Shown here in pieces: positions 10,357 to 19,951 of a stretch of 64,000 bases of DNA. The stretch spans positions 124,001 through 188,000 of the forward strand of contig ONMF01000001.1 of assembly GCA_900318865.1 (NCBI GenBank), written 5' to 3'. The notes under the pieces were generated by a model, which saw nothing but the letters and a program-made list of their open reading frames with translations, was not told the DNA's origin and did no database searches. Source of the stretch: an uncultured Prevotellaceae bacterium. Its GTDB lineage: Bacteria > Bacteroidota > Bacteroidia > Bacteroidales > Muribaculaceae. The number at the start of each line of letters is the position of its first letter. The stretch's first letter is position 1. A program made the translations under genes and the position numbers.

Positions 10357-11610
10357 TTACTCGCCCTTGATGGCTGCCACGCCGGGGAGCACCTTGCCCT
10401 CGATGGCCTCGAGCATGGCACCGCCGCCAGTCGAAACGTACGACACCTGGTCGGCCAGCCCGAACTTGTTGACTGCCGCCACCGAGTCGCCGCCGCCCAC
10501 CAGTGAGTAGGCACCATTCTTGGTTGCCTCGGCCACATACTTGGCGATTTCGCCGGTGCCGTGGGCAAAGTTCTCAAACTCGAACACACCCACCGGGCCA
10601 TTCCACAGGATGGTCTTCGACGAGAGGATGATTTTTTTCCAGTTCTCGAGCGAGCGGGCGCCGGCATCCATGCCTTCCCAACCCTCGGGAATGTGGAAGA
10701 TGTCGACGGTCTGGCGGTTGGCGTCATTGGCAAATTTGTCGCCTGCCACCGTCTCGACCGAAAGACTCAGTTTCACACCCTTCTCCTTGGCCGCAGCCAT
10801 GACGTTGAGTGCTTCGGGCATGAGGTCGTCCTCATGAAGTGAGTCGCCGATTTGTCCACCCTGAGCCTTGATGAAAGTGAATCCCATTCCACCACCGATG
10901 ATCAAGTTGTCGACCTTGTCGAGCAGGTTCTTGATAACAGCCAGCTTCGACGACACCTTGCTGCCGCCGATGATGGCGGTGAAGGGGTGCTGAGCATTTT
11001 TCAGCACATTGTCGATAGCCACCACTTCTTTCTCCATAAGCAGTCCCAGCATCTTGCTGTCGGCATCAAAGTAGTCAGCGATGACGGCCGTCGACGCATG
11101 GCGGCGGTGAGCCGTTCCGAAAGCGTCGTTCACATAGACGTCGGCATACGAGGCCAGCGTCTTGGCAAACAGCTCCTGACGGGTTTTCATCTCTTTCTTA
11201 GCCACGGCGTAACCCGGGTCTTCCTTATCGATGCCCACGGGCTTGCCTTCCTCCTCAGGGTAGAAGCGCAGGTTCTCCAGCAGCAGCACCTCACCGGGCT
11301 TGAGCGCGTCGGCAGCTTCCTTGGCCTTGCCACAGTCGGGGGCAAACTTCACCGGCTTGTCGAGTTTGGCGGCAACGGCGTTGGCGATTTGTCCCAGCGA
11401 CAGCTTGGGATTCACCTTGCCTTTGGGCTTGCCCATGTGCGACATGATGATGAGGCTGCCACCGTCGTCAAGTATCTTCTTGAGCGTGGGCAACGCTCCG
11501 CGGATGCGGGTGTCGTCAGTGATTTCACCTTTCTCATTCAAGGGCACGTTGAAATCCACACGCACGATTGCCTTCTTTCCGGCAAAATTGAAATCTTTGA
11601 AATTTACCAT
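10357..11610 (-). CDS. pgk: phosphoglycerate kinase
   Basis: Glycolytic enzyme (417 residues) that transfers phosphate from 1,3-bisphosphoglycerate to ADP. The N-terminal signature is [20 protein letters not shown], followed by SHMGKPKG and the central GGSKVSSKL. The C-terminal nucleotide region has [11 protein letters not shown] and the glycine-rich GGGDSVAA. Length is typical. Single-gene unit with its own promoter and terminator. Confidence 0.98.
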   Translation of the reverse strand: MVNFKDFNFAGKKAIVRVDFNVPLNEKGEITDDTRIRGALPTLKKILDDGGSLIIMSHMGKPKGKVNPKLSLGQIANAVAAKLDKPVKFAPDCGKAKEAADALKPGEVLLLENLRFYPEEEGKPVGIDKEDPGYAVAKKEMKTRQELFAKTLASYADVYVNDAFGTAHRRHASTAVIADYFDADSKMLGLLMEKEVVAIDNVLKNAQHPFTAIIGGSKVSSKLAVIKNLLDKVDNLIIGGGMGFTFIKAQGGQIGDSLHEDDLMPEALNVMAAAKEKGVKLSLSVETVAGDKFANDANRQTVDIFHIPEGWEGMDAGARSLENWKKIILSSKTILWNGPVGVFEFENFAHGTGEIAKYVAEATKNGAYSLVGGGDSVAAVNKFGLADQVSYVSTGGGAMLEAIEGKVLPGVAAIKGE

Positions 11611-11663
11611 TTTAATTGTATTGTATTTCAGTTAATAAAGTTGTTTGTTCGATTTTCAACCTG

Positions 11664-11671
11664 CAAATATA
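11664..11671 (-). promoter_or_regulatory. -7 box for pgk
   Basis: TATATTTG on the minus strand (TAnnTTTG consensus), 53 bases before the pgk start. No matching TTTG was found at a standard distance. Confidence 0.55.
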
Positions 11672-11966
11672 ATGAATATATCTCAATCCCAGCACCCAAT
11701 TACTGAAAAAAATCGTTAATTCACAAAATATTCGCCCCGTCTACAGAGTGAACCGGCCGCGTTGTCATGCCCTGGGCGCAGGCCTCGATGGGCATGGGCG
11801 ATGACTGGGCTGCTTTTTGAATGCTGCCGCAGGGGGCCGAAGGTCGAGTTGGTCGATGTTTTGGAGCTGTTGGTCGATAGGAGGGTCGATGGCATTGAAC
11901 CATGAGCGAAATTTGCAGTCAAAGAGACAAAGAAACAACAATATTCACCACATAAAACTTACAACT
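11672..11966. other. intergenic region between divergent pgk and a secreted-protein gene
   Basis: GC-rich stretch with the short word GGTCGA repeated several times between 11842 and 11890. A weak -7-like box GAAATTTG is at 11908-11915, 51 bases before the next gene. Short frames on both strands here look non-coding. Nothing else is recognised. Confidence 0.4.
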
Positions 11967-12584
11967 ATGAAAAAGTTAATTCTCACTATCGCAGCCGCCA
12001 CCGTCATGACGATGGCCAGCGCAATGAGCTACAGCCAAGCCCGCGACCAGGCATTGTTCCTGACCGACAAGATGGCTTACGAACTCAATCTGAGCTACGA
12101 CCAGTATAATGCAGCCTATGAAATCAACCTGGACTACATCATGAACATCGAGATGGCAGGCGACCTCTTCGACATCTACTGGAACCAGCGCAACAGCGAA
12201 CTGAGTTATGTCCTCACCGCGGCCCAGTACCGCGTCTTCACCGGCACAAGTTACTTTTATCGTCCCATCGAGTGGTCGAGCAACAAATTCCGCTTCGTGA
12301 TTTACGACCGCTATGAGAAAAACAGGTACTATCGTGCAGCCCCTCCGGGCTATCAGACCTACAAGGGCGCCAACCGTTACTATGACAACAGCGCCTACAA
12401 GGGCCGCGTCTTCACCGGTGCAGGCGGCAATGGCTCAACGGTTAACAGGGCCGCGCCGGGCGCATCAATAGAGAATCGTCCTGTGGCAGGTGGCAGTGGA
12501 CGTCGTCCCGGCGGAACCGGCACCATGAACAAGAAGCAGGCCGTGAATCAAGGGAAACAGGACATGCAGAACCGCCGTCGCTGA
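11967..12584 (+). CDS. secreted protein of unknown function
   Basis: 205 residues, with a clear signal peptide (KKLILTIAAATVMTMASA, cleavage near residue 20). The mature N-terminal part is helical and contains LTDKMAYELNLSYDQYN, loosely reminiscent of Spy/LTxxQ-type periplasmic proteins. The middle is aromatic-rich (YFYRPIEW, YDRYEKNRYYRA) and the tail is glycine/arginine-rich, probably disordered. Start chosen at 11967 because the signal peptide begins there; the frame stays open upstream without coding character. Function not recognised. Confidence 0.75.
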   Translation: MKKLILTIAAATVMTMASAMSYSQARDQALFLTDKMAYELNLSYDQYNAAYEINLDYIMNIEMAGDLFDIYWNQRNSELSYVLTAAQYRVFTGTSYFYRPIEWSSNKFRFVIYDRYEKNRYYRAAPPGYQTYKGANRYYDNSAYKGRVFTGAGGNGSTVNRAAPGASIENRPVAGGSGRRPGGTGTMNKKQAVNQGKQDMQNRRR

Positions 12585-12615
12585 CGCGAAAAACAATAAA
12601 TTGGTTAATAAATGG

Positions 12616-12655
12616 AATTGGCCGGCCATCCTCACCCATAGGATGCCGGCCAATT
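12616..12655 (+). terminator. strong hairpin after the secreted-protein gene
   Basis: Arms AATTGGCCGGC-ATCCT (12616-12632) and AGGATGCCGGCCAATT (12640-12655) pair fully apart from a one-base bulge, with a 7-base loop and TTTGTTT after it. A terminator between the secreted protein and galK is the simplest reading. Confidence 0.75.
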
Positions 12656-12784
12656 TGTTTCTGCTGCCACCGATGTCGTGGTTTTTTATAAAAAAAACAA
12701 AAATGATGTGTCATGTCGTGGTTTTTTTGTAATTTCGTAGGTTGAAAGCATTAAAACCATTATTCACTTAAAAACATAGTACTG

Positions 12785-13921
12785 ATGAAAGAAAAAATCA
12801 AAGCGTTATTCAGCGAGAGATTTGGGACCGACGGCGTGTTTTATGCCTCGGCCGGACGAATTAACCTGATAGGAGAGCACACCGACTATAACGGAGGCTT
12901 TGTCTTCCCGGGAGCCATCGACAAATATATCATGGCCGAAATCAATGTGAATGGCACCGACCGCGTGCGCGTCTACAGTGCCGACATGGATGCCTATGCC
13001 GAGTTCGGCCTCCGCGAGGAGGACGCCCCGGCCGAACAGTGGGCCCGCTACATCTTCGGCGTTTGCCGTGAGACCATCAAGCGCGGTGGCACGGTACGCG
13101 GTTTCGACACGGTGTTTGCCGGCAATGTGCCACTGGGTGCCGGCTTGTCGTCGAGCGCCGCACTGGAGTCGTGCTTCGCCTTTGCGCTGAATGACTTGTT
13201 CAATGACAACCGGATCGAGAAGTTCGAGCTTGCCAAGATAGGACAGAGCACCGAGCACAACTACTGCGGTGTGAACTGCGGAATCATGGACCAGTTTGCC
13301 TCGGTGTTCGGCAAGAAGGATTGCCTGATTCGCCTCGATTGCCGCTCGCTCGAGTACCAATATTTCCCCTTCAAGGCCGATGGCTACAAGCTGGTGCTGC
13401 TCGACAGCAAGGTGAAGCACGAGCTGGTGGACTCGCCCTACAACAAGCGGCGTGAATCGTGTGAGCGCGTGGCCGCCACACTGGGGGTGGAAACCCTGCG
13501 CGATGCCGACATGGCCATGCTTGATGCCAAGCGCGACCAAATCAGCGACGAGGACTACAAGCGTGCCCGCTACGTGATCGGTGAAAAACAGCGTGTGCTC
13601 GACGTGTGCGACGCACTGGAGCGTGGCGACATGGAAACCGTGGGCCAGCGGATGTACGAGACCCACCACGGCCTCTCGGCCGACTATGAGGTGAGTTGTG
13701 AAGAACTCGACCTGCTCAACGACATCGCACGCGAGTGCGGCGTGACGGGCTCGCGCATCATGGGTGGCGGCTTCGGCGGATGCACCATCAATCTGGTGAA
13801 AGACGAACTCTACGACCACTTCATCGCCACAGCCAAGCAGAAATTCAACGCTCAATACGGACACGAGCCCGTGGTGATTGACGTGGTCATCAGCGACGGA
13901 GCTCATAAATGCCAGAATTGA
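12785..13921 (+). CDS. galK: galactokinase
   Basis: GHMP-family kinase (378 residues) that phosphorylates alpha-D-galactose at C1. The galactokinase signature GRINLIGEHTDYNGG is at about residues 24-38, the ATP loop PLGAGLSSSAALE is at about 117, and the C-terminal motif GSRIMGGGFGG is present. Its stop overlaps the start of galM, so it heads a three-gene unit with galM and a nucleotidyltransferase. A TAATTTCG box at 12730-12737 is a possible -7 element. No galT lies beside it. Confidence 0.97.
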   Translation: MKEKIKALFSERFGTDGVFYASAGRINLIGEHTDYNGGFVFPGAIDKYIMAEINVNGTDRVRVYSADMDAYAEFGLREEDAPAEQWARYIFGVCRETIKRGGTVRGFDTVFAGNVPLGAGLSSSAALESCFAFALNDLFNDNRIEKFELAKIGQSTEHNYCGVNCGIMDQFASVFGKKDCLIRLDCRSLEYQYFPFKADGYKLVLLDSKVKHELVDSPYNKRRESCERVAATLGVETLRDADMAMLDAKRDQISDEDYKRARYVIGEKQRVLDVCDALERGDMETVGQRMYETHHGLSADYEVSCEELDLLNDIARECGVTGSRIMGGGFGGCTINLVKDELYDHFIATAKQKFNAQYGHEPVVIDVVISDGAHKCQN

Positions 13922-14961
13922 TGAAAACGAAAATCGATATTGTGCCATCGGAGCGCGGCGACATCACGCTCTACACACTGACCAACGAGCAGGGAGCGCA
14001 GGTGCGCCTGTCGTCGGTGGGTGCCGGCATCGTTTCCATTGTTGTGCCCGACCGTGACGGCCACCTGGCCGATGTGGCCCTGGGCTATGCCAATCCTGTG
14101 GACTATTTCTACGACGGCCCCTGCGCCGGCAAGACGCCCGGACGCTACGCCAACCGCATAGCGCGTGGACGTTTCGTCCTTGACGGAGAGTCTTTCCAGC
14201 TCAATATCAACAACGGCCCCAACGCCCTGCACGGCGGTCCCGAGGGCTTCGCACAAAAGATTTGGGAATGTGACATGGAAGGCGACACTGTGGTCTTTAC
14301 GCTCGACAGCCCCGACGGCGATGAGCACTATCCCGGCAACCTCCAAGCCCGTGTGGCCTACACCTGGACCGAGGAAAACGTGCTCAAAATTGAGCTCAGT
14401 GCCGTCACCGACCGCAAGACGGTTGTAAACCTGACGAACCACACCTATTTCAATCTGGCCGGTGAAGGCTCGGGCACGGTGCTGGACCACGAGTTGCAGC
14501 TGAATTGCAGCCGCTACCTGCCCACCGACGACACCCTCATACCGACCGGTGAGATGGCGCCAGTGGCAGGCACTCCCATGGACTTCATGCAGCCCAAGCG
14601 GCTGGGGCAGGACATCAAGCAGGATTTCCCGGCATTGAACTACGGGAAAGGCTACGACAACTGCTGGGTCATTGACGATGCCGACGGCCAGGTGCGCCTG
14701 GCTGCCGTCCTCACCGAGCCCGCAAGCGGCCGAGTGCTTGAGGTGCTTACCGACCAGCCTGCCGCACAGGTCTACACCGGCAACTGGCTTGCCGGGTCGC
14801 CAGTGTGCAAGAGTGGACGCCCCTACAATGACTACGACGGCGTGGCCATCGAATGTCAGGGTATGCCCGACGCTCCGAATCACCCCGATTTCCCCTCGCA
14901 GGTACTGGATGCCGACGAGGACTACCGCCGGGTGATCTTCTTTGCCTTTAAAACCAAGTAA
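13921..14961 (+). CDS. galM: aldose 1-epimerase (galactose mutarotase)
   Basis: Interconverts beta- and alpha-hexopyranoses so that GalK can act. About 346 residues. Family motifs are GKTPGRYANRIARG, NGPNALHGG, the catalytic-histidine segment NLTNHTYFNLAG, and VYTGNWL near the C-terminus. Start taken at 13921, where ATG overlaps the galK stop; an ATG at 13909 in the same frame would add four residues. No signal peptide, so it is cytoplasmic. Confidence 0.94.
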   Translation: MKTKIDIVPSERGDITLYTLTNEQGAQVRLSSVGAGIVSIVVPDRDGHLADVALGYANPVDYFYDGPCAGKTPGRYANRIARGRFVLDGESFQLNINNGPNALHGGPEGFAQKIWECDMEGDTVVFTLDSPDGDEHYPGNLQARVAYTWTEENVLKIELSAVTDRKTVVNLTNHTYFNLAGEGSGTVLDHELQLNCSRYLPTDDTLIPTGEMAPVAGTPMDFMQPKRLGQDIKQDFPALNYGKGYDNCWVIDDADGQVRLAAVLTEPASGRVLEVLTDQPAAQVYTGNWLAGSPVCKSGRPYNDYDGVAIECQGMPDAPNHPDFPSQVLDADEDYRRVIFFAFKTK

Positions 14962-14997
14962 TCAATCACATTATTTATAATACACAAGGAAACGATA

Positions 14998-15903
14998 ATG
15001 AAACCAACCTTATTTGTTCTGGCCGCCGGCATGGGAAGCCGTTACGGCGGATTAAAGCAGCTCGATGGCCTGGGCCCGCACGGCGAGACCATCATGGACT
15101 ATTCAATCTACGATGCCATCCATGCCGGTTTTGGCAAGGTGGTGTTTGTGATCCGAAAAGATTTTGAGGACGATTTCCGCTCGAAAATCCTGTCGAAGTA
15201 CGAGGGACACATTCCTGTGGAGGTGGTGTTCCAGTCGGTCAACGACTTGCCCGAAGGCTTCGTCTGTCCGCCCGAGCGCGTGAAGCCTTGGGGCACCAAC
15301 CATGCCTTGCTCATGGGCAAGAACGTCATCAACGAGCCTTTTGCCATCATCAACAGCGACGACTATTACGGCCGTAACAGCTTTGAGGTGATGGCCGCCG
15401 AGTTGAGCAATCTGCCCGAGGGAAGCACAGGGCACTACAGCATGGTGGGGTTCAAAGTGGGCAATACCATGAGCGAGAGCGGCACTGTGTCGCGCGGCGT
15501 GTGCGAGACTGTCGACGGCAATCTCACGGGTGTGGTGGAGCGTACTGCCATCGGCTACGACGAGAACCACGACATTGTGTTCACCGATGAGAACGGCACC
15601 GTTCAGCATCTCGATTTCGACACGCCCGTGTCGATGAATTTCTGGGGTTTCACACCCGACTACTTCGCTCACAGCGAGGCATTCTTTGTGGAATTCCTGA
15701 AAGAAAACCTCAACAAGCCTAAAGCCGAGTTTTTCATTCCCACGCTGGTCAACGAATTGGTGCTCAAGGGCCAAGCCGAGTGCCGTGTGCTCACCACCGA
15801 GAGCAAGTGGTTTGGGGTGACCTATTCGGCCGACCGCCCTGGAGTGGTCGAAAAATTTGCCCAGTTGCACGCCACCGGCGTCTATCCCGACAAGATGTTC
15901 TGA
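14998..15903 (+). CDS. sugar-phosphate nucleotidyltransferase family protein
   Basis: 301 residues. The nucleotidyltransferase signature LAAGMGSRYGGLKQLDGLG is at the N-terminus, and an INSDDYYG metal/nucleotide segment lies near residue 117. It follows galM by 36 bases and so probably acts in hexose-1-phosphate activation. In this operon it sits where galT would be expected. It may form UDP-hexose directly from hexose-1-phosphate and UTP (inference from position and fold). The substrate is not readable from sequence. Confidence 0.85.
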   Translation: MKPTLFVLAAGMGSRYGGLKQLDGLGPHGETIMDYSIYDAIHAGFGKVVFVIRKDFEDDFRSKILSKYEGHIPVEVVFQSVNDLPEGFVCPPERVKPWGTNHALLMGKNVINEPFAIINSDDYYGRNSFEVMAAELSNLPEGSTGHYSMVGFKVGNTMSESGTVSRGVCETVDGNLTGVVERTAIGYDENHDIVFTDENGTVQHLDFDTPVSMNFWGFTPDYFAHSEAFFVEFLKENLNKPKAEFFIPTLVNELVLKGQAECRVLTTESKWFGVTYSADRPGVVEKFAQLHATGVYPDKMF

Positions 15904-16022
15904 TCCCGTTACATTCATTACCGATAGCAAGCAGGGGCACACCGCAAGGCGTGTCCCTGCTCTGCTTATGGAAGGAGAATAAAGTTTTTTGCACCGAAAG
16001 CCATTTTTGTCGGAAAAAAATG

Positions 16023-16030
16023 TAATTTTG
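16023..16030 (+). promoter_or_regulatory. -7 box for the zinc metallopeptidase gene
   Basis: TAATTTTG fits TAnnTTTG, 36 bases before the start at 16066. Upstream, 15928-15960, is a long imperfect hairpin (AGCAGGG...CCCTGCT with a GCAA loop) after the nucleotidyltransferase gene, without an adjoining T run. Confidence 0.5.
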
Positions 16031-16065
16031 CAATCAATACACTGTGACCAATAAAACGAGATAAT

Positions 16066-16740
16066 ATGGTTTACCTGCTGTTTATTCTGATTTTTGCCGC
16101 CAGCTGGTGGGTGCAACATTCACTCACGAGCAAATTTGAAAAGTATTCCCGCATTCCCATCAACGGCAACATGACCGGCAGCGATGTGGCCAGCATGATG
16201 CTGAGCCAGCATGGCATTGCCGATGTGGCTGTGACCCATGTGGGCGGTCAGCTCACCGACCATTACAATCCAGCCACACACACTGTGAATTTGAGCGACA
16301 ACGTCTTCGGAACCAATAGCGTAGCCGCGGCAGCCGTGGCAGCCCACGAGTGCGGCCATGTGATCCAGCATCAAGTGGGCTACAGCATGCTCAAGGTGCG
16401 CACCGCCCTGGTGCCTCCGGTGAGCTTTGCTTCGAAGTGGGTGCAATGGGTGCTGCTGGCAGGTGTTCTGCTGGTGGAGGTATTCCCCGCAGTGCTGTGG
16501 GTGGGTATCGGCCTGTTTGCTCTCACCACCTTGTTCAGCGTGGTCACCCTGCCCGTGGAGGTGGATGCCAGCCGCCGGGCCATTGCCTGGCTGGAACATT
16601 CGGGCATCACCACCGGCGACACAACGGCCTATGCCAAGGACGCCTTGAAAGCCGCCGCCTATACCTATGTCGTGGCCGCTTTCGGTTCACTGGCCACCTT
16701 GCTCTACTACGTGCTCATGGCACTTGGCCGCCGCGATTGA
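16066..16740 (+). CDS. membrane zinc metallopeptidase (YugP-like)
   Basis: 224 residues with an N-terminal membrane helix (LLFILIFAASWWV), the zinc motif HECGH at residues 94-98 (HExxH type), and further hydrophobic helices near residues 130-165 and 200-220. Length and motif match the YugP neutral zinc metallopeptidase family found across Bacteroidetes and Firmicutes. Its physiological substrate is unknown. The 3' end overlaps an AraC-regulator remnant on the other strand. Confidence 0.9.
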   Translation: MVYLLFILIFAASWWVQHSLTSKFEKYSRIPINGNMTGSDVASMMLSQHGIADVAVTHVGGQLTDHYNPATHTVNLSDNVFGTNSVAAAAVAAHECGHVIQHQVGYSMLKVRTALVPPVSFASKWVQWVLLAGVLLVEVFPAVLWVGIGLFALTTLFSVVTLPVEVDASRRAIAWLEHSGITTGDTTAYAKDALKAAAYTYVVAAFGSLATLLYYVLMALGRRD

Positions 16741-16966
16741 CACCGGCATACTCGGTGGGGGTGATTCCGTACTCGCGCGCAAAGCATTTTGAAAAATACG
16801 ACGGACTGCTGTAACCCACCTGATACATCACCTCGGCAACCGTGAAGCCTTCATGCTTGAGCAGTGAGGCGGCTCGTTTCATGCGCTGCCGACGTATAAA
16901 ACTGACCGGTGCGTCGCCGGTGAGCAGCTTGATTTTGCGATAAAGTTGCTTGGGCTTTAAAAAGGG
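16715..16966 (-). pseudogene. remnant of an AraC-family regulator (HTH domain only)
   Basis: On the minus strand 83 codons read as the C-terminal part of an AraC/HTH_18 domain: KPKQLYRKIKLLTGDAP, then FTVAEVMYQVGYSSPSYFSK and CFAREYGITPTEYA, which is the second helix-turn-helix and its signature. The first helix and everything N-terminal is missing. An in-frame TAA (16969-16967) stands directly before the homology, and the sequence then passes into the structured repeat region. A one-component AraC protein or a hybrid two-component regulator could be the source. Confidence 0.8.
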
Positions 16967-17010
16967 TTATAGGGTGAATAAAAACAGTGGGCAAGCAGTC
17001 CACTTGCGAA

Positions 17011-17400
17011 TTTTCTATTTTTTCTATTTTTCTACTGTGCGTGCGTCCTCAACTCCTCCCCTAAGTTAGGGGAGGTGGCGCGTAGCGACGGAGGAGTGTG
17101 TGAGCCCTGTGTGGGGCCATCGTCGCCGGAGGGCACACTCCCTCGGCCTTCGGCCACTCCCCCTAACTTAGGGGGAGAGTTGGGTGGCACACGCCCCCGG
17201 CCCTGCGGGCCACATTCCCGAGCTTCGCTCGCCTACCCGTAGCCTTTCCCTCTACCTTAGAGGGGGAACTGCCGGTGTGGGTTGTGCCTCTTCGAGGAAC
17301 ATTGACATTGTCGTCGTTTTCCCCAGGTTTGGCGCATTCATGCGCCGAAACCTGGGGCTCTGTCAGATTGTGCATCTTCGATGCACGGTTGTCACTCCTG
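17011..17400 (+). repeat. mosaic structured repeat, copy 1
   Basis: Begins with a T-rich leader (TTTCTATTTTTCTACTGTGC). Then comes a large inverted repeat whose halves each end in a palindrome: CCTCCCCTAA...TTAGGGGAGG (17055-17075) and CTCCCCCTAA...TTAGGGGGAG (17157-17177). Further hairpins are CCCTCTA/TAGAGGG (17248-17265), CCTC-TTC-GAGG (17287-17297), CCCCAGGTTT/AAACCTGGGG enclosing GGCGCAT/ATGCGCC (17321-17357), and TGCATC-TTC-GATGCA (17371-17385). The set recurs inverted at 20.4-21.05 kb. No transposase is nearby. Confidence 0.85.
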
Positions 17401-17486
17401 CACGGGGGCGCGGGGGCAAGCACAAAACGGACAAAGGGTTGTTCGGTTTGGACAAAGTGGATGTCTTGGCAAATTAGTTGGGCTCA

Positions 17487-17521
17487 TTTGTATGGCATTT
17501 TAGGAAAAATGCGTATCTTTG
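17487..17521 (+). promoter_or_regulatory. hisS promoter
   Basis: TTTG at 17487-17490 and TATCTTTG at 17514-17521 with a 23-base spacer match the Bacteroidetes consensus. The spacer contains an inverted repeat, GCATTTT-AGG-AAAAATGC. Confidence 0.7.
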
Positions 17522-17564
17522 CCAGTGGAATTAACACAAGTGAATATCGAAATATAAAGTAATT

Positions 17565-18920
17565 GTGAAACCATCCATTCCTAAAGGTACAAGAGATTTT
17601 TCGCCCGTCGAAATGGCGAAACGCAACTATATTTTCGACACCATCAAGCAGGTGTTTCTGCTCTATGGCTTCCAGCAGATTGAGACACCCGCCCTGGAAA
17701 ACCTGTCGACGCTGATGGGCAAATACGGCGAGGAGGGCGACAAGCTGCTGTTCAAGATTCTCAACAGTGGCGATTTTCTCAAGGACGCTCCCGACGAATT
17801 GCTGCAGGGCCGCGACTCGCTGCATTTGACCAATAAAATCAGCGAAAAGGGTCTCCGTTACGACCTGACGGTGCCCTTTGCGCGCTTTGTGGTGCAGCAT
17901 CGTGCCGACTTGCAGATGCCGTTCAAGCGCTACCAGATTCAGCCCGTGTGGCGTGCCGACCGTCCGCAGCGCGGCCGCTACCGCGAGTTTTACCAGTGCG
18001 ATGCCGACGTGGTGGGCAGTGACTCGCTGCTCAACGAGGTGGAGCTGGTGTCGATGATTGACGACGTGTTTGCCCGCCTGGGCATCCATATTGTTGTGAA
18101 GCTCAACAACCGTAAGATTCTGAGCGGCATTGCCGAGGTTATCGGTGCGCCCGACAAGATTGTGGACATCACCGTGGCCATCGATAAAATGGAGAAAATC
18201 GGCCTTGACAATGTCAATGCCGAGCTGCGCGAGAAAGGACTTACCGACGAGGCTGTGGCCACGTTGCAACCCCTGCTCACTCTCGATGGCGCGAACAGTG
18301 AGAAACTGGATTCCCTGCGGCAGATGCTTCAAGGCAGCGAGGTGGGGCAGAAGGGGCTTGACGAGATGGCCTATGTGCTTGACCATGTGGACGCATTGGG
18401 GCTGAAAGCTCAAGTGGAACTTGATGTGTCGCTTGCCCGTGGCCTGAACTATTACACGGGCACCATCGTCGAGGTGAAAGCCCGCGATGTGGAGATGGGC
18501 AGCATCACCGGCGGCGGCCGCTATGACAACCTGACGGGTGTGTTCGGCATGCCGGGGCTGTCGGGGGTGGGCATCAGTTTCGGAGCCGACCGCATTTACG
18601 ACGTGCTCAACACGCTCAATCTCTATCCGGCATCGCTCATTGCCTCGGCCCGTGTGCTGTTCATCAATTTCGGCGAGCGCGAGGCAGCCGCTTCGTTGGC
18701 TATCATCAGGCAACTGCGCTCTGCCGGCATTTCGGCCGAGCTCTATCCCGACTCAGCCAAGATGAAGAAGCAGATGAGCTACGCCAACGACCGCCATTTC
18801 CCCTATGTGGCCATCGTGGGCGAAAGCGAGCTTGAAAACGGCACCGTGGCCTTGAAGAACATGGCCACCGGCGAGCAGGCCACTCTCACCCCTGCCGAGC
18901 TGGCCGAGCGCCTTCACTAA
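17565..18920 (+). CDS. hisS: histidyl-tRNA synthetase
   Basis: Class II aminoacyl-tRNA synthetase, 451 residues. Motif 1 region includes KGTRDFSP at the N-terminus, motif 2 is [14 protein letters not shown], and the histidine-binding/motif 3 segments are ARGLNYYTG and GGGRYDNL with [12 protein letters not shown]-terminal anticodon-binding domain follows. The start is GTG at 17565, the only start that gives the conserved [12 protein letters not shown]-terminus. It lies between the two structured repeat copies. Confidence 0.97.
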   Translation: MKPSIPKGTRDFSPVEMAKRNYIFDTIKQVFLLYGFQQIETPALENLSTLMGKYGEEGDKLLFKILNSGDFLKDAPDELLQGRDSLHLTNKISEKGLRYDLTVPFARFVVQHRADLQMPFKRYQIQPVWRADRPQRGRYREFYQCDADVVGSDSLLNEVELVSMIDDVFARLGIHIVVKLNNRKILSGIAEVIGAPDKIVDITVAIDKMEKIGLDNVNAELREKGLTDEAVATLQPLLTLDGANSEKLDSLRQMLQGSEVGQKGLDEMAYVLDHVDALGLKAQVELDVSLARGLNYYTGTIVEVKARDVEMGSITGGGRYDNLTGVFGMPGLSGVGISFGADRIYDVLNTLNLYPASLIASARVLFINFGEREAAASLAIIRQLRSAGISAELYPDSAKMKKQMSYANDRHFPYVAIVGESELENGTVALKNMATGEQATLTPAELAERLH

Positions 18921-18957
18921 TACAACCGAAAAATAACTACAAAGCACAAGAAATCAT

Positions 18958-19644
18958 ATGGCCGGCAATGTCGAGAGCATGTACAGGCAACTCAAGCAGT
19001 TGCCACTCTTTCAAGGCGTGAGCAGCGACCAGTTGTCGCAACTCATTGAGAAACTGCCGTTTCATTTTCTCAAATTTTCCGACGGGGAGCAAATCATAGC
19101 CGCCGGCGAGCAGTGCACCCATCTGCGTTTTGTGGTGTCGGGCAGCGTCACGCTCACCACACGGCTCTCACACCTGAATGTGGAGCTTTCTCAAACGCTC
19201 GATGCACCCAGTGTGCTGGCCCCCGATTTCCTTTTTGGCCGTGACACAGCCTATCCCTTCAGCGCCACGGCCTGCGGCGCGGCCGGCATCCTTCAGCTCG
19301 TGAAAAGCGACTATGTGAAGATGCTTCAGGCCGACAAGGTGTTCCTCTTCAACATCCTCAACTGCCTGTCGCTCTATAGCCAGCGGCTCAGTGGCAGGCT
19401 TGCAGCGGTGAAAGACGGCTCGGTGGCCGAGCGGCTCGTTTTTTTCATCGAGAGCATGGCGGCCCCCGGAGCCACGCATGTGGAACTGCACTTTGTGCAG
19501 AAAGACCTCTGCACACTGCTGGGCGCCCAGCGTGCCACTTTGTTGCGAGCCCTTGACCGCCTGGCGGCCTCCGGCCTGCTGCGGCACAGCCAGGCTTCCA
19601 TAGTCATCGACAATGTACGCTCGCTTCTGGAATCGGTCAAATAG
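18958..19644 (+). CDS. Crp/Fnr family transcriptional regulator
   Basis: 228 residues. The N-terminal cyclic-nucleotide-binding-like barrel contains LKFSDGEQIIAAGEQCTHLRFVVSG, the usual Crp fold entry, but lacks the arginine/serine phosphate-binding cassette of true CRP. The C-terminal winged helix contains VQKDLCTLLGAQRATLLRALDRLAASG. Members of this class in Bacteroidetes often respond to redox or unknown ligands. It follows hisS by 37 bases. Ligand and targets are not readable. Confidence 0.88.
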   Translation: MAGNVESMYRQLKQLPLFQGVSSDQLSQLIEKLPFHFLKFSDGEQIIAAGEQCTHLRFVVSGSVTLTTRLSHLNVELSQTLDAPSVLAPDFLFGRDTAYPFSATACGAAGILQLVKSDYVKMLQADKVFLFNILNCLSLYSQRLSGRLAAVKDGSVAERLVFFIESMAAPGATHVELHFVQKDLCTLLGAQRATLLRALDRLAASGLLRHSQASIVIDNVRSLLESVK

Positions 19645-19682
19645 TCATTCTTTTCGTTTCATTATCGACAAAATCCATTCTC

Positions 19683-19934
19683 ATGTCAAAAATCACCCAT
19701 ATCACCCGCGGCACCTGTTCCACTCAGATCGACGTGGACGTGCAAGACGGTATCATCAGCAGCGTGACCTTTACCGGTGGCTGCAACGGGAACCTTCAAG
19801 GCATCACGCGCCTGGTGACCGGAATGAAGGCCACCGATGCCATCCGGCGCCTGGAAGGCATTCGCTGCGGTTATAAGAACACCTCCTGTCCCGACCAGCT
19901 GGCCCAGGCACTGCGCAAGGCGCTTGCCGAATAA
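19683..19934 (+). CDS. TSCPD-domain protein (TIGR03905-like)
   Basis: 83 residues containing the eponymous TSCPDQLAQAL motif near the C-terminus, preceded by TFTGGCNGNLQGI. The TSCPD domain also occurs at the C-terminus of some ribonucleotide reductases, where its cysteines are thought to bind metal. Free-standing members of this length have no established role. It sits 38 bases after the Crp-like gene and 17 bases before yraN. Confidence 0.85.
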   Translation: MSKITHITRGTCSTQIDVDVQDGIISSVTFTGGCNGNLQGITRLVTGMKATDAIRRLEGIRCGYKNTSCPDQLAQALRKALAE

Positions 19935-19951
19935 CCGGGCACCGATGTTCC

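Noticed and set aside
17163..17423. Short peptides encoded in the structured repeats (for example the minus-strand frame here and the plus-strand one at 20621)
   Set aside because: The copies share the peptide only because the hairpin DNA is shared. Stem changes are compensatory in base pairing, not synonymous, so structure rather than protein is conserved.
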